From positions 6,855,001 through 6,919,000 of the forward strand of contig NZ_CP068985.1 in the NCBI RefSeq assembly GCF_019397265.1: a DNA stretch of 64,000 nt, read 5' to 3'. The position numbers and the translations under genes are program-made. This document shows positions 52,780 to 61,550 of this stretch, piece after piece. Below the pieces are notes generated by a model. That model saw nothing but the letters and a program-made list of their open reading frames with translations. It did not search any database and had not been told where the DNA came from. Each line of letters opens with the position of its first letter. Within the stretch, counting starts at the first letter, position 1. This DNA is from Nonomuraea coxensis DSM 45129. GTDB lineage: Bacteria > Actinomycetota > Actinomycetes > Streptosporangiales > Streptosporangiaceae.

Positions 52780-53053
52780 CCCGGCCCCTCTCACGCAAGT
52801 CTCGACCGGTCCGCAACTCGTGACTGATCGTAGCCGTCAAGTCGCAGTGCGCCTACCCATGACTATGAAGCAACGATGAGTGGATGGAAACGCTCCGCGC
52901 CAAGACTACGGTTAAGGATCGTCCTCCCAGGGGCGGTTTCTTACATCCCATGAGGGAGAAGCAACTCCCCGTAGCCGGATCCCACTGATTGCGCACGCCG
53001 CCGTCTTGAGCCATCTTTGGCCCACCAGCAGCGATTCCTAGGGAGGGCGAACG

Positions 53054-53338
53054 GTGGGGGACGACGACTACGAGCGGCTGGAGCGTCTGGTCAAGGAGCT
53101 CGGCGCCCGCGGGTTGCTCGCCCGAGTGGTCCGGACCCAGGGCGGCCGGCAGTTCGTCCGGGTGATCAACCCGAAGGCGACCAGCCTGACCGAGAACGTG
53201 ACCTGCCGCTCGGCATCCGTATCCGACATGCCGGACTGGTGGTACTGCTGGTCCTGGGGCGAGCGGATGCACACCGCGGACGACCCGGCCGGTGCGGCGA
53301 CGAAGGTCGCCCGAGTACTCGCCGCCGTGGGCGAGTGA
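53054..53338 (+). CDS. Small protein of unknown function (94 residues)
   Basis: A 94-residue protein with an acidic helical start (GDDDYERLERLVKELGARG), a basic beta-rich middle (GGRQFVRVINPKAT) and an aromatic MPDWWYCWSWGERM motif near residue 60. No membrane segment. The GTG at 53054 has GGGAGGG upstream. It is divergent from the XRE regulator across a 274-bp gap in which I see nothing else. The hairpin-dense stretch begins 5 nt after its stop. I do not recognise the family. The WWYCWSWG cluster resembles small proteins encoded near XRE genes in these bacteria. Confidence 0.75.
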   Translation: MGDDDYERLERLVKELGARGLLARVVRTQGGRQFVRVINPKATSLTENVTCRSASVSDMPDWWYCWSWGERMHTADDPAGAATKVARVLAAVGE

Positions 53339-53343
53339 GGACG

Positions 53344-53665
53344 GCGGTGATCCTGATGGAACGCAGCCATCACGGCTCACCGCGACCACGGCGGCTCCTC
53401 GGAGCCGGCGGGGTGACCGGTGCGGAGGGCTCCGATCGACGGCGCCCTGGTCACTCCGCCGGTTCCCGCCCTCGCGAAGGGCGGACCATCTCGCGCGCGC
53501 GGCTCGCACCCGCGCGCGCGGCCAAGCCACCCGTCCCTCCGGGGCGGGTGTTCGGGGGATCCCCCTCGGAACCGGCGCGGGACATGCTTCCGGGTGCGTG
53601 TCCCGCTCCGAGCCGTCCGTCATCGGAGCGCGGGCTCTCTCCCTCCGCGGCCCAGAGAGCCCGCG
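53344..53665. other. Consecutive inverted repeats: candidate structured RNA or hairpin array
   Basis: At least seven distinct inverted repeats tile this stretch: 53344-53383 (GCGGTGA/TCACCGC with TGATGG/CCATCA inside), 53405-53462 (14 bp with one G-T), 53466-53484 (7 bp), 53492-53520 (11 bp), 53528-53550 (10 bp with one G-T), 53577-53606 (8 bp) and 53629-53665 (12 bp). A 12-bp palindrome (53554-53565) lies between the last two pairs. No protein-coding frame with a start is convincing here. Confidence 0.6.
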
Positions 53666-53727
53666 TCCCCGTCTTCCCCGGCGTGATGTGACGGCGGGCG
53701 GTTCGGTCGGCGGTATTTTGGATTCGA

Positions 53728-53745
53728 ACTAGATCAACTAGATCA
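53728..53745. repeat. Two tandem ACTAGATCA units in the mscS promoter region
   Basis: ACTAGATCA at 53728-53736 is repeated directly at 53737-53745, about 50 bp before the mscS GTG. It may be a binding site or overlap a -10 element (TAGATC). Confidence 0.5.
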
Positions 53746-53793
53746 CATTCGGTCCAATGCCGATCGAACCGCTTCCGGAGGGGGATCCACCCA

Positions 53794-54789
53794 GTGCTAC
53801 TGCTGGTGACGCCGTCGCCACAGCCGTCGTCAACGTCCACCGTCCTGCCCGACCTGGACGAGCTCACGCACGGCGTGAGCACGGTCTGCCAGAACGACAC
53901 CGTGCTCTGCTCCACGCTTGCGGGGGTGTTCGACAACGCGCCCTGGGCGCCGCTGGTGGCCACCGCCATCACGATCGTCCTGATCGTGGTGCTCGCGTTC
54001 GTGATCCGCAACATCGCCCACCGGGTCATCACCCGGGTGGTCACCCGCGCGGCCACGGGTGGCTCGATCACCAGCAGGTTCCGCAAGGGCGCGGCTCCCG
54101 ACGGCATCGACGTGCTGCTGCACGAGCGGCGCAAGCAACGGGCCGAGACCATGGGCTCGGTGCTCCGGTACATCGCCTCGATCGTCATCATGGGCACCGC
54201 GGTGCTGACCGTGCTCGACCGGCTGACCATCCCCATCGCGCCCGTGCTGACCAGCGTCGGCATCCTCGGCGTGGCCATCGGCTTCGGCGCGCAGGAGCTG
54301 GTGAAGGACTTCATCGCCGGCCTGTTCATGCTGATGGAGGACCAGTACGGCGTCGGCGACGTGATCGACGCGGGCGCCGCCGTCGGCACGGTCGAGGCCG
54401 TGACGCTGCGGGTGACCCGCCTGCGCGACGCCGACGGCCGCGTCTGGTACGTACGCAACGGCACGATCACCCGGGTCGGCAACGAGTCGCAGGGCTGGTC
54501 GCGCGCCTTCGTGGACGTCCCGGTCGCCTACGACGCCGACGTGGTCGCCGTCAAGGTGCTGCTGGAGCACACGGCCGAGGAGATGTGGGCCGACGCCGAG
54601 CTGCGCGAGAGCAAGATCGTCGAGCAGCCCCAGGTCTACGGCGTGGAACAGCTCTCCAACAGCGCGATGGTGTTCCGCGTCACGGTCAAGACCCTGCCGT
54701 CCGCGCAGGCCGAGGTGGCGCGGGAGCTCCGGCTCCGGGTCAAGACGGCCATGGACACCGCGGGCATTCCCATGGTCTCGATTGCCTAA
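53794..54789 (+). CDS. Mechanosensitive ion channel, MscS family
   Basis: A 331-residue membrane protein that opens under tension to release solutes during osmotic downshock. An N-terminal periplasmic segment with two cysteines is followed by three membrane helices (VATAITIVLIVVLAFVIRNI, SVLRYIASIVIMGTAVLTVL, and the pore helix VGILGVAIGFGAQELVKDF). The MscS beta domain and C-terminal region follow. The pore-lining helix keeps the Gly/Ala pattern of the family. The GTG at 53794 has GGAGGGGG upstream. glbO starts 10 bp after it. Confidence 0.94.
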   Translation: MLLLVTPSPQPSSTSTVLPDLDELTHGVSTVCQNDTVLCSTLAGVFDNAPWAPLVATAITIVLIVVLAFVIRNIAHRVITRVVTRAATGGSITSRFRKGAAPDGIDVLLHERRKQRAETMGSVLRYIASIVIMGTAVLTVLDRLTIPIAPVLTSVGILGVAIGFGAQELVKDFIAGLFMLMEDQYGVGDVIDAGAAVGTVEAVTLRVTRLRDADGRVWYVRNGTITRVGNESQGWSRAFVDVPVAYDADVVAVKVLLEHTAEEMWADAELRESKIVEQPQVYGVEQLSNSAMVFRVTVKTLPSAQAEVARELRLRVKTAMDTAGIPMVSIA

Positions 54790-54792
54790 GCT
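54787..54792 (+). promoter_or_regulatory. -10 element, leaderless promoter of glbO
   Basis: TAAGCT overlaps the mscS stop and ends 7 nt before the GTG at 54800. Confidence 0.55.
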
Positions 54793-54799
54793 GATCCTT

Positions 54800-55180
54800 G
54801 TGACTGAGACCTCCTTCTACGACGCCGTAGGCGGCGAGGAGACCTTCCGCCGCCTCGTCCACCGCTTCTACGAGGGGGTCGCCGACGACCCGGTCCTGCG
54901 GCCGCTCTATCCGGAGCCCGATCTGACGGGCGCCGAGGAGCGGCTGCGGGGCTTCCTCGTCCAATACTGGGGCGGCCCCAAGACCTACAGCGAGCAGCGC
55001 GGGCATCCCCGGCTGCGGATGCGTCACATGCCGTTCGTGATCGGCGAGCCCGAGCGGGACGCCTGGCTGCGGCACATGCGCGACGCGGTCGACTCGCTCG
55101 ACCTGCCCGAGGAGCAGGCGACCCGGCTCTGGGACTATCTGGTCTACGCCGCCCACAGCTTGGTGAACTCTCCCGCCTGA
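54800..55180 (+). CDS. glbO: Group II truncated hemoglobin
   Basis: A 126-residue 2-on-2 globin (GlbO type). The proximal histidine is H76 in RLRMRHMPF, Y24 (RFYEG) is at the B10 position and W89 in RDAWLRHM at G8, the diagnostic residue set of group II. GlbO proteins bind O2 and scavenge NO or peroxide; the exact role here is unknown. The GTG at 54800 is chosen because TAAGCT ends 7 nt before it; an ATG-less upstream extension to 54782 lies inside mscS. The amylase gene follows by 17 bp. Confidence 0.96.
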   Translation: MTETSFYDAVGGEETFRRLVHRFYEGVADDPVLRPLYPEPDLTGAEERLRGFLVQYWGGPKTYSEQRGHPRLRMRHMPFVIGEPERDAWLRHMRDAVDSLDLPEEQATRLWDYLVYAAHSLVNSPA

Positions 55181-55197
55181 CGGGGCAGAGAGCCGTC

Positions 55198-56706
55198 ATG
55201 GACATCCCCTGGTGGCGTGACGCCGTCGTCTACGAGATCTATGTACGCAGCTTCGCCGACGCCTCGGGAGACGGCGTCGGCGACCTGGCCGGGGTGCGGC
55301 AGCGGCTGCCGTACCTGAAGCGGCTGGGGGTCGACGCCGTGTGGCTGACGCCGTTCTACCCCTCCCCCATGGCCGACGGCGGCTACGACGTGGCCGACTA
55401 CCGCGGCGTGGACCCGCTGTTCGGCTCGCTGGACGACTTCGACGACCTGGTCGCCGAGGCGCACGGGCTGGGGCTTCGGGTGATGGTCGACGTCGTGCCC
55501 AACCACAGCTCCGACCAGCACCCGTGGTTCCAGGCGGCGCTGCGGGGCGAGGGCCGCGACCGCTACATCTTCCGCGACACGACCAACAACTGGCAGTCCA
55601 CCTTCAGCGGCCCGGCCTGGACACAGGCGCCCGACGGCCAGTACTACCTGCACCTGTTCGCCCCGGGGCAGCCCGACTTCAACTGGCGCAACCCCGAGGT
55701 GCACGAGGAGTTCCTCGACGTGCTGCGGTTCTGGCTGGACCGCGGGGTCGACGGGTTCCGCATCGACGTGGCGATGGGCCTCTACAAGGCGGAGGGCCTG
55801 CCCGACGTGAGCGACCAGTCGTTCAAGGCGGCCTCGCCGGTCTGGGGGCAGCCCGAGGTGCACGGCGTCTACCGCGACTGGCGCCGGCTGCTCGACAGTT
55901 ATCCGGGCGAGCGCATGGCGGTGGGCGAGGTCTGGACCGACAGCCTCGACGACCTCGCCCTCTACGTGCGCCCCGACGAGCTGCAGCAGAGCTTCAACTT
56001 CGCCTGGCTGCAGGCGCCCTGGTCGCCGACGGCGTTCAAGCAGGTGATCGACGACACGCTCGGCGCGGTCCCGTACGCGACGTGGGTGCTGTCCAACCAC
56101 GACGTGGTCCGCCACCGCACCCGCTACGGCACGGCCGACCCCGGCACGGGGCTGGCCCGGGCGCGGGCCGCGCTGCTGACCACGCTGGCCCTGCCCGGCT
56201 CCGCCTACCTCTACCAGGGCGAGGAGCTGGGGCTGCCCGAGGTCACCGATCTGCCGGCCGAGGCCCGCCAGGACCCGGTGTTCTTCCAGTCGGAGGGCAA
56301 GCTGCCGGGGCGCGACGGGTGCCGGGTGCCGATCCCGTGGACGGTGGACGCCCCCTCCTACGGGTTCTCCCCCGACTCGGTGGAGCCGTGGCTGCCGCAG
56401 CCGGCGTCGTTCGCGGAGCTGAGCGTGGAGAAGCAGGAGGGCGACGCCGACTCGACGCTGGAGTTCTACCGGCGGGCGCTGGCCCGGCGCCGTGAACTGG
56501 TGGAGGAAATTCCTTACACCTTGGAGTGGCTGGATTCTCCCGAAGGTGCGCTTTTCTTCACCCGTGGCCCGCTGATCTGCGCCGTCAACTGCGGCACCCA
56601 CCCCGTACGCCTCCCCGACCACGACGAGGTGATCCTGGCGAGCGGCCCGGTCAAGGGCGGCCTGCTGCCCGCCGACACGGCCGCGTGGCTGCGCCGGGCC
56701 GGATAG
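55198..56706 (+). CDS. Alpha-glucosidase, glycoside hydrolase family 13
   Basis: A 502-residue cytoplasmic alpha-amylase-family enzyme. The catalytic triad is D190 (DGFRIDVA), E244 (AVGEVWTD) and D302 (VLSNHDVV). DVVPNHSSDQHPWF and GSAYLYQGEELGLPE are the other conserved regions. The sequence resembles alpha-glucosidase/oligo-1,6-glucosidase (AglA) and not trehalose synthase, as no fused domain is present. The ATG at 55198 has GGGGCAGAGAG upstream. It follows glbO by 17 bp, but a functional link is unclear. Confidence 0.94.
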   Translation: MDIPWWRDAVVYEIYVRSFADASGDGVGDLAGVRQRLPYLKRLGVDAVWLTPFYPSPMADGGYDVADYRGVDPLFGSLDDFDDLVAEAHGLGLRVMVDVVPNHSSDQHPWFQAALRGEGRDRYIFRDTTNNWQSTFSGPAWTQAPDGQYYLHLFAPGQPDFNWRNPEVHEEFLDVLRFWLDRGVDGFRIDVAMGLYKAEGLPDVSDQSFKAASPVWGQPEVHGVYRDWRRLLDSYPGERMAVGEVWTDSLDDLALYVRPDELQQSFNFAWLQAPWSPTAFKQVIDDTLGAVPYATWVLSNHDVVRHRTRYGTADPGTGLARARAALLTTLALPGSAYLYQGEELGLPEVTDLPAEARQDPVFFQSEGKLPGRDGCRVPIPWTVDAPSYGFSPDSVEPWLPQPASFAELSVEKQEGDADSTLEFYRRALARRRELVEEIPYTLEWLDSPEGALFFTRGPLICAVNCGTHPVRLPDHDEVILASGPVKGGLLPADTAAWLRRAG

Positions 56707-56709
56707 CCG

Positions 56710-57873
56710 TCACGGGCGTCCGGCCCGCTCGCCCCGCCACGGCACGACCGGCACCGACAGCAGCGTGCACGCCAGCCCCGCGGCGAAGCCCGCCCAGAAC
56801 CCGGCGCTCTCCATGAGCACGCCGGCGAGCGGCGTGGCGGCCAGGGAGACGGTGTTCTGGACGGTGTTGTGGGTGCCGAGCACCCGTCCCGCCCAGGCCG
56901 GCCCGGCGAGTTCGCCCGCCGCGAGGTAGGCGAGCCCGTTGCCGGCCACGGTCATCACGGCGGCCAGGGCCAGCATGGCGGGGCCCGGCCAGGTCCGGGT
57001 GAGCGTGCCGGCGACCAGCAGGGCCAGCACGGCGAGGTTCGCGAAGGTGATCAGCAGCAGGGGCCGCATGCGCAGCCCGACCCGGTCCGACCAGCGGCCG
57101 GCCGCGACGCGCACCGCGGCCCCGCCGATCGCGGCCACGCCGAACAGCCGGCCGGCCGACACCGCGTCCCAGTCGTAGAGCTCGACCAGGCAGGTGACAC
57201 CGTACGTGCTGACCACGATCTGGGGCACCACGTGCAGCGCGCTGGTGGCGTGCACCCGCCAGAGCGCCGGCTGCCGGTACGGCGAGCCGACCGGCGCCGT
57301 GCCCTGCCCGGCGACCTCGTGCGGCGGCTCGGTCAGGAAGATCGCGGCCAGCACCGCGGCCAGCAGGCTCACGCCCGCGCAGACGAGGAGCACGCCGGGC
57401 AGCCCGTGCGCCGCGGCGACCGGCGGGAGCGTGAACGCGCCCACCGCCATGCCGAGCGTGAAGGAGACCTGGCGCACGCCCATGGCGACGCCGCGCTCGG
57501 GCGGCCGGAACCAGCGCAGCACGATCCGCCCGCCGCCGACCATCGCGGCCGAGCCCGCCGCGCCGGCCATGGCGAGCAGCGCGGCCACCGCCCAGGCGCT
57601 CTCGACGAGGGCGGCGGCGCCGAACAGCACGGCCGCCAGGCCCACGCCCGTGCCGAGCACCACCCGCTCGCCGTGCCGGTCGGCCAGCGCGCCCCACGCG
57701 ACGAGGGCGGCGAGGATGCCGACGGCGGAGGCGTTGGCGATGATGCCGGCGACCGGCAGCGACACCCCGAAGTGGCGCTGGATCTCCGGCATGACCAGGG
57801 GTAAGCCGAACAGCCCGAGAGTGACGCCGGCGTGGGCGTTGACGCCCAGCGCCAGCATCCACCAGCGTTTCAT
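56710..57873 (-). CDS. MFS transporter
   Basis: A 387-residue, twelve-helix major facilitator protein. The family motif between helices 2 and 3 is WGALADRHGERVVLG. The middle part resembles monocarboxylate or drug transporters (MGVRQVSFTLGMAVGAF). The ATG at 57873 abuts the stop of the thioesterase gene (0-nt gap), so they form an operon. The substrate is unknown. Confidence 0.92.
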   Translation of the reverse strand: MKRWWMLALGVNAHAGVTLGLFGLPLVMPEIQRHFGVSLPVAGIIANASAVGILAALVAWGALADRHGERVVLGTGVGLAAVLFGAAALVESAWAVAALLAMAGAAGSAAMVGGGRIVLRWFRPPERGVAMGVRQVSFTLGMAVGAFTLPPVAAAHGLPGVLLVCAGVSLLAAVLAAIFLTEPPHEVAGQGTAPVGSPYRQPALWRVHATSALHVVPQIVVSTYGVTCLVELYDWDAVSAGRLFGVAAIGGAAVRVAAGRWSDRVGLRMRPLLLITFANLAVLALLVAGTLTRTWPGPAMLALAAVMTVAGNGLAYLAAGELAGPAWAGRVLGTHNTVQNTVSLAATPLAGVLMESAGFWAGFAAGLACTLLSVPVVPWRGERAGRP

Positions 57874-58290
57874 CTACGAGAAGCGCTTGAGGTAGGCCAG
57901 CTCGGCCTCACTGAGTCTGCGCGGGGCGGCCCGCTCGACGTCGTAGGCGGCGATCACGGAGGTCGCCGTGACGTAGAGGTCGGCGTCGTCGAGGATCTCG
58001 TAACGCAGCCGGAAGCGCACCGCCCTGACCTCCTCCACCCAGGTCTCCACGCGCACCGGCTGGGGACGGAAGCCGAGCGGGCGGCGGTAGTCGACCTCGT
58101 GGCGGGTGACGACGAGGCCGCCGAACGGCTCCTCCCCCGCGTTGTGCGGGTCGATGGCGAACATGCCGAAGCGGGCGTCCTCCAGGTAGTCGAGGAAGCG
58201 CACGTTGTTGACGTGCCCTTGGGAGTCGACGTCGCCGAAGCGCACCGCGCGGAGGTGGACGTGTCGACGGGGACCGTTGCGTTCAACCAC
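57874..58290 (-). CDS. Acyl-CoA thioesterase (4HBT/hotdog fold)
   Basis: A 138-residue hotdog-fold protein. The signature VRFGDVDSQGHVNNVRFLDYLED keeps the catalytic aspartate (FGDVD) and the HVNN motif of 4HBT thioesterases. The product hydrolyses acyl-CoA or a related thioester. The GTG at 58290 lies 6 nt after TACGGT, so it is probably leaderless. It overlaps no neighbour and leads into an MFS gene. Confidence 0.93.
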   Translation of the reverse strand: MVERNGPRRHVHLRAVRFGDVDSQGHVNNVRFLDYLEDARFGMFAIDPHNAGEEPFGGLVVTRHEVDYRRPLGFRPQPVRVETWVEEVRAVRFRLRYEILDDADLYVTATSVIAAYDVERAAPRRLSEAELAYLKRFS

Positions 58291-58296
58291 CTCGCC

Positions 58297-58302
58297 ACCG
58301 TA
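58297..58302 (-). promoter_or_regulatory. -10 element, leaderless promoter
   Basis: TACGGT on the minus strand, 6 nt before the GTG at 58290. Confidence 0.55.
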
Positions 58303-58312
58303 CCGGTCCCGG

Positions 58313-59746
58313 TCAGGTGGCCTTGCGCCGGGCCAGGCAGGCCAGCACGGTCAGCACCGAGATCGCGGCCATGACGGCGAGCGCGTAGCGGTAGCCGGTG
58401 ACGAGCTGCTCGACCGCTCCGCCCGACAGCCGGCCGAGCGTTCCGGCGAAGACCTGCTGGTGCAGGGCGGCGGGGAGCGGGGCCGTGATGATCGACAGGA
58501 CCAGGGCGGTGCCGACGACGTTGCCGGTGTTCTGGAGCATGAGGCGCATGGCGTTGACGATGCCGAGCCGGTCGGAGGGCAGGCCGTCGAGGATGGCGGT
58601 GGTGTTGGAGGGCAGGAACACCCCCGAGCCGAGCCCGATGAGCACCAGCCCGAGCGCCACGGCCGGGTAGGGGACGTCGGTGGACATCACGGCCAGCATG
58701 ACGAGCAGGCCGCACGTGGTGGCGGCGGCGCCGCCGACGGCCAGCGTACGGGCGGTGAGCAGGCGCTGGAGGAACCCGGAGACCACGGAGGCGGTCATCG
58801 CGGCCACCGCGAGCGGCAGCACCTTGAGCCCGGCCTGCACCGGGTCCTCGCCGCGCACCGCCTGGAAGTAGAGGGCGACGAGGAACACCATGCCCATGCG
58901 GGCGACGGCGTTGAGGAACGACGCGAGCGTCCCGAAGGCGAACGCCCGGTCGCGGAAGAGCCCCAGGTCCACCACGGGGTGCGCGGCCCGCCGCTCCCTG
59001 GCCAGGAAGAGCGGCAGCCCGGCGACGGCCGCCACCAGCCCGGACACCACGATCGGGTGGCTCCACCCGAGCCGGGTGAACTCCGACAGCGCCAGCAGCA
59101 GCCCGCCCAGCGTGACCAGCACGAGCAGGCTGCCGGGCAGGTCGAGGCCGCGGTCCCGGTCGCCGGGCGCGGGGCCGCGCAGCACGAGCGCGCCCCAGAC
59201 CAGGCAGGCCACGCCGAGGGGCACGTTGAACCAGAACACCCACCGCCAGCCGAGGCTCTCGGCCAGGAACCCGCCGAGCGTCGGCCCGATGAGCCCGGCG
59301 ATGGAGAACGAGGCCACGTACACGCCCATTCCCTCGCCCAGCCGTTCTCGGGGGAAGGCGTCGCTGACGAGGGCGGCGCTGTTGGTGAGGAGCATCGCGG
59401 CTCCGGCGGCCTGGACCACGCGCAGCGCGACGATCACCCAGGCGTCGGGCGAGAACCCGGCGAGGAGGGCGGCGACGGTGTAGACGCTCAGCCCGAGCAG
59501 GTACATGCGGCGCCGGCCGAACAGGTCGGCGAGCCGGCCTAATACCACCATGAGGACGGTCGTGGTCAACTGGAAGCCGAGGAGGATCCAGCCTGCCGCC
59601 GTGGCGTCGGCTCCGGTGTGCCGGGCGATCTCGGGCAGCGCGACGTTCATCGAGCTGCCGCCGAGGCCGGTCAGCATGCTGGCGAGGCTCACGACCGACA
59701 ACGTTCGCCAGGCCTGGCCCATGGGGGTGGTGGTCGCGAGCGGCAA
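58313..59746 (-). CDS. MFS transporter, DHA2 (14-helix) drug:proton family
   Basis: A 477-residue membrane protein with about fourteen helices. Motif A (LGRLADLFGRRRMYLLG) and motif C (GLIGPTLGGFLAE) of DHA2 drug exporters are clear. The TTG at 59746 is the start, with AAAGGA about 11 nt upstream; an ATG at 59722 is an alternative. It is divergent from the SDR-MaoC operon across a CTAGAATC site, suggesting joint control by the TetR regulator at 61551. Confidence 0.92.
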   Translation of the reverse strand: MPLATTTPMGQAWRTLSVVSLASMLTGLGGSSMNVALPEIARHTGADATAAGWILLGFQLTTTVLMVVLGRLADLFGRRRMYLLGLSVYTVAALLAGFSPDAWVIVALRVVQAAGAAMLLTNSAALVSDAFPRERLGEGMGVYVASFSIAGLIGPTLGGFLAESLGWRWVFWFNVPLGVACLVWGALVLRGPAPGDRDRGLDLPGSLLVLVTLGGLLLALSEFTRLGWSHPIVVSGLVAAVAGLPLFLARERRAAHPVVDLGLFRDRAFAFGTLASFLNAVARMGMVFLVALYFQAVRGEDPVQAGLKVLPLAVAAMTASVVSGFLQRLLTARTLAVGGAAATTCGLLVMLAVMSTDVPYPAVALGLVLIGLGSGVFLPSNTTAILDGLPSDRLGIVNAMRLMLQNTGNVVGTALVLSIITAPLPAALHQQVFAGTLGRLSGGAVEQLVTGYRYALAVMAAISVLTVLACLARRKAT

Positions 59747-59759
59747 GAGACCCTGTCCT

Positions 59760-59788
59760 TTCTAGATTTTAATACTAGAATCCAATTC
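59760..59788. promoter_or_regulatory. CTAGAATC operator in the MFS/SDR gap
   Basis: TTCTAG and CTAGAA form an inverted repeat with a 9-nt spacer (59760-59780). The right part continues into CTAGAATCCAATTC, closely matching CTAGAATCTGATTC at 62189. It lies between divergent starts. Confidence 0.7.
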
Positions 59789-59821
59789 GCATCGTCAGCC
59801 GGTCAAGGATCGAGGTGTCGG

Positions 59822-60721
59822 ATGAGCGGGATAGTCGACGGCCGCGTGGTCATCGTCACGGGCGGGGCACGGGGCATCGGGCGCGGGCACGCGCTGGAGT
59901 TCGCCCGGCAGGGCGCCAAGGTGGTGGTCAACGACCTGGGCGCGGAGGTGGACGGCACCGGCTCGTCCGGGGCCGCGGCGGACGTGGTGGCCGAGATCGA
60001 GGCCATGGGCGGCGAGGCGATCGTCAACGGCGAGGACGTCTCCGACTTCGACGGCGCCGAACGCCTGGTGCGCGCCGCGATCGAGCGTTTCGGCGACCTG
60101 CACGTGCTGGTCAACAACGCGGGCATCCTGCGCGACCGGATGCTGGTCAACATGACCGCCGACGAGTGGGACGCCGTCATCAGGGTGCACCTGCGGGGAA
60201 CGTTCGCGCCGCTGCGCCATGCCGCCGCCTACTGGCGGGGCAAGGCGAAGGCGGGCGAACCGGTGGATGCCCGGATCATCAACACGACCTCGTCCTCCGG
60301 GATCTACGGTAACCCGGGACAGGGCAACTACGGCGCGGCCAAGGCGGGCATCGCGGGCCTGACCGTCATCGCGGCGCGGGAGCTGGAGCGCTACGGCGTC
60401 ACCGTCAACGCCGTCGCCCCCGCCGCCCTCACCCGCATGACCGAGAACCTCATCCCGGCCGGGGCCAAGGGCGCCGACCCCGACGACATCGCGCCGCTGG
60501 TGGTCTGGCTGGCCGGCGCCGAGGCGCGCGGCATCACCGGCCGGGTGTTCAACGTGCGCGGCGGCGCGATCAGCGTGGCCGAGGGCTGGCACGCGGGGCC
60601 CGGCGTCGACAAGGGCTCCCGCTGGGACCCGGCCGAGCTGGGCGCGGTCATCCCCTCCCTGGTCGAGAAGGCCGCGCCCAACGCCCTCACCAACGGCCGC
60701 ATCCCGGGACGGGAGGACTGA
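59822..60721 (+). CDS. SDR-family 3-hydroxyacyl-CoA dehydrogenase-like enzyme
   Basis: A 299-residue SDR. TGGARGIGRGHALEFAR is the NAD-binding loop and NNAGILRDRMLVNM is typical of peroxisomal multifunctional enzyme 2 dehydrogenase domains. Catalytic GNYGAAKAG keeps YxxxK. The gene next door encodes a MaoC hydratase, so the two mirror the two halves of MFE-2 (beta-oxidation). The ATG at 59822 has AGGATCGAGG upstream. The MaoC gene starts 1 nt after its stop. Confidence 0.94.
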   Translation: MSGIVDGRVVIVTGGARGIGRGHALEFARQGAKVVVNDLGAEVDGTGSSGAAADVVAEIEAMGGEAIVNGEDVSDFDGAERLVRAAIERFGDLHVLVNNAGILRDRMLVNMTADEWDAVIRVHLRGTFAPLRHAAAYWRGKAKAGEPVDARIINTTSSSGIYGNPGQGNYGAAKAGIAGLTVIAARELERYGVTVNAVAPAALTRMTENLIPAGAKGADPDDIAPLVVWLAGAEARGITGRVFNVRGGAISVAEGWHAGPGVDKGSRWDPAELGAVIPSLVEKAAPNALTNGRIPGRED

Positions 60722-60722
60722 C

Positions 60723-61541
60723 ATGCCGCTCGACCACGGCGTGGTCGGCCAGGAGGGGCCGGCGCACGAGCGCACCTGGACGGCCAGGGACACCATGCTG
60801 TACGCGCTCGGCGTCGGCGCGGGCCTCTCGGAGCTGGAGTTCGCGACCGAGAAGGGCCAGCGGGTGCTGCCGACGTTCGCGGTGCTGGCGGCGCAGTCGC
60901 CGGGGCGGCGGCTCGGCGACTTCGACCGGGCCATGCTGGTCCACGCCGAGCAGGCGTTCGAGCTGTTCCGCGAGCTGCCGCCGGCCGGCGGGGTGCGCAC
61001 CTCCAGCACGGTCACCGGCATCTACGACAAGGGCTCGGGCGCGCTGGTGACCTCGGAGGCGCGGGCGGTGGACCTGGAGACCGGCGAGCCGGTCATCGTC
61101 AGCCGCAGCTCGGTGTTCATCCGGGGCGAGGGCGGCTTCGGCGGCGAGCGCGGGCCGCGCGACGACTGGCGGGCGCCCGACCGGGCCCCCGACCACAAGG
61201 TCACCTACGCGACGCGGCCCGAGCAGGCGCTGGTCTACCGGCTGTCGGGCGACTACAACCCGCTGCACAGCGATCCGGAGTTCGCCGCGCGGGCGGGCTT
61301 CGACCAGCCGATCCTGCACGGGCTGTGCACGTACGGGGTGACCGGGCGGGCGCTGCTGCACGCGGTCGCGGGCTCGGACCCGGCCAGGTTCAGGGCGATG
61401 TCGGGCCGGTTCAGCAGCCCGGTCTTCCCCGGTGAGGCGCTGACGGTGTCGATCTGGGCGGACGGGGGCGACGTGCTGTTCCGTACGGCGAAGGACGACG
61501 GCACGGTGGTCATCGACCGCGGCCGGGCCACCGTCACCTGA
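60723..61541 (+). CDS. MaoC-family enoyl-CoA hydratase 2
   Basis: A 272-residue tandem hotdog protein. The C-terminal hotdog keeps the hydratase-2 motif (SGDYNPLHSDPEFAARAGF, with D and H of the catalytic pair) followed by PILHGLCTYGV. The N-terminal half is a degenerate hotdog. It hydrates trans-2-enoyl-CoA. The ATG at 60723 is 1 nt after the SDR stop. This gene and the SDR together supply the second and third steps of a beta-oxidation cycle. Confidence 0.95.
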   Translation: MPLDHGVVGQEGPAHERTWTARDTMLYALGVGAGLSELEFATEKGQRVLPTFAVLAAQSPGRRLGDFDRAMLVHAEQAFELFRELPPAGGVRTSSTVTGIYDKGSGALVTSEARAVDLETGEPVIVSRSSVFIRGEGGFGGERGPRDDWRAPDRAPDHKVTYATRPEQALVYRLSGDYNPLHSDPEFAARAGFDQPILHGLCTYGVTGRALLHAVAGSDPARFRAMSGRFSSPVFPGEALTVSIWADGGDVLFRTAKDDGTVVIDRGRATVT

Positions 61542-61550
61542 GCCCCACTC

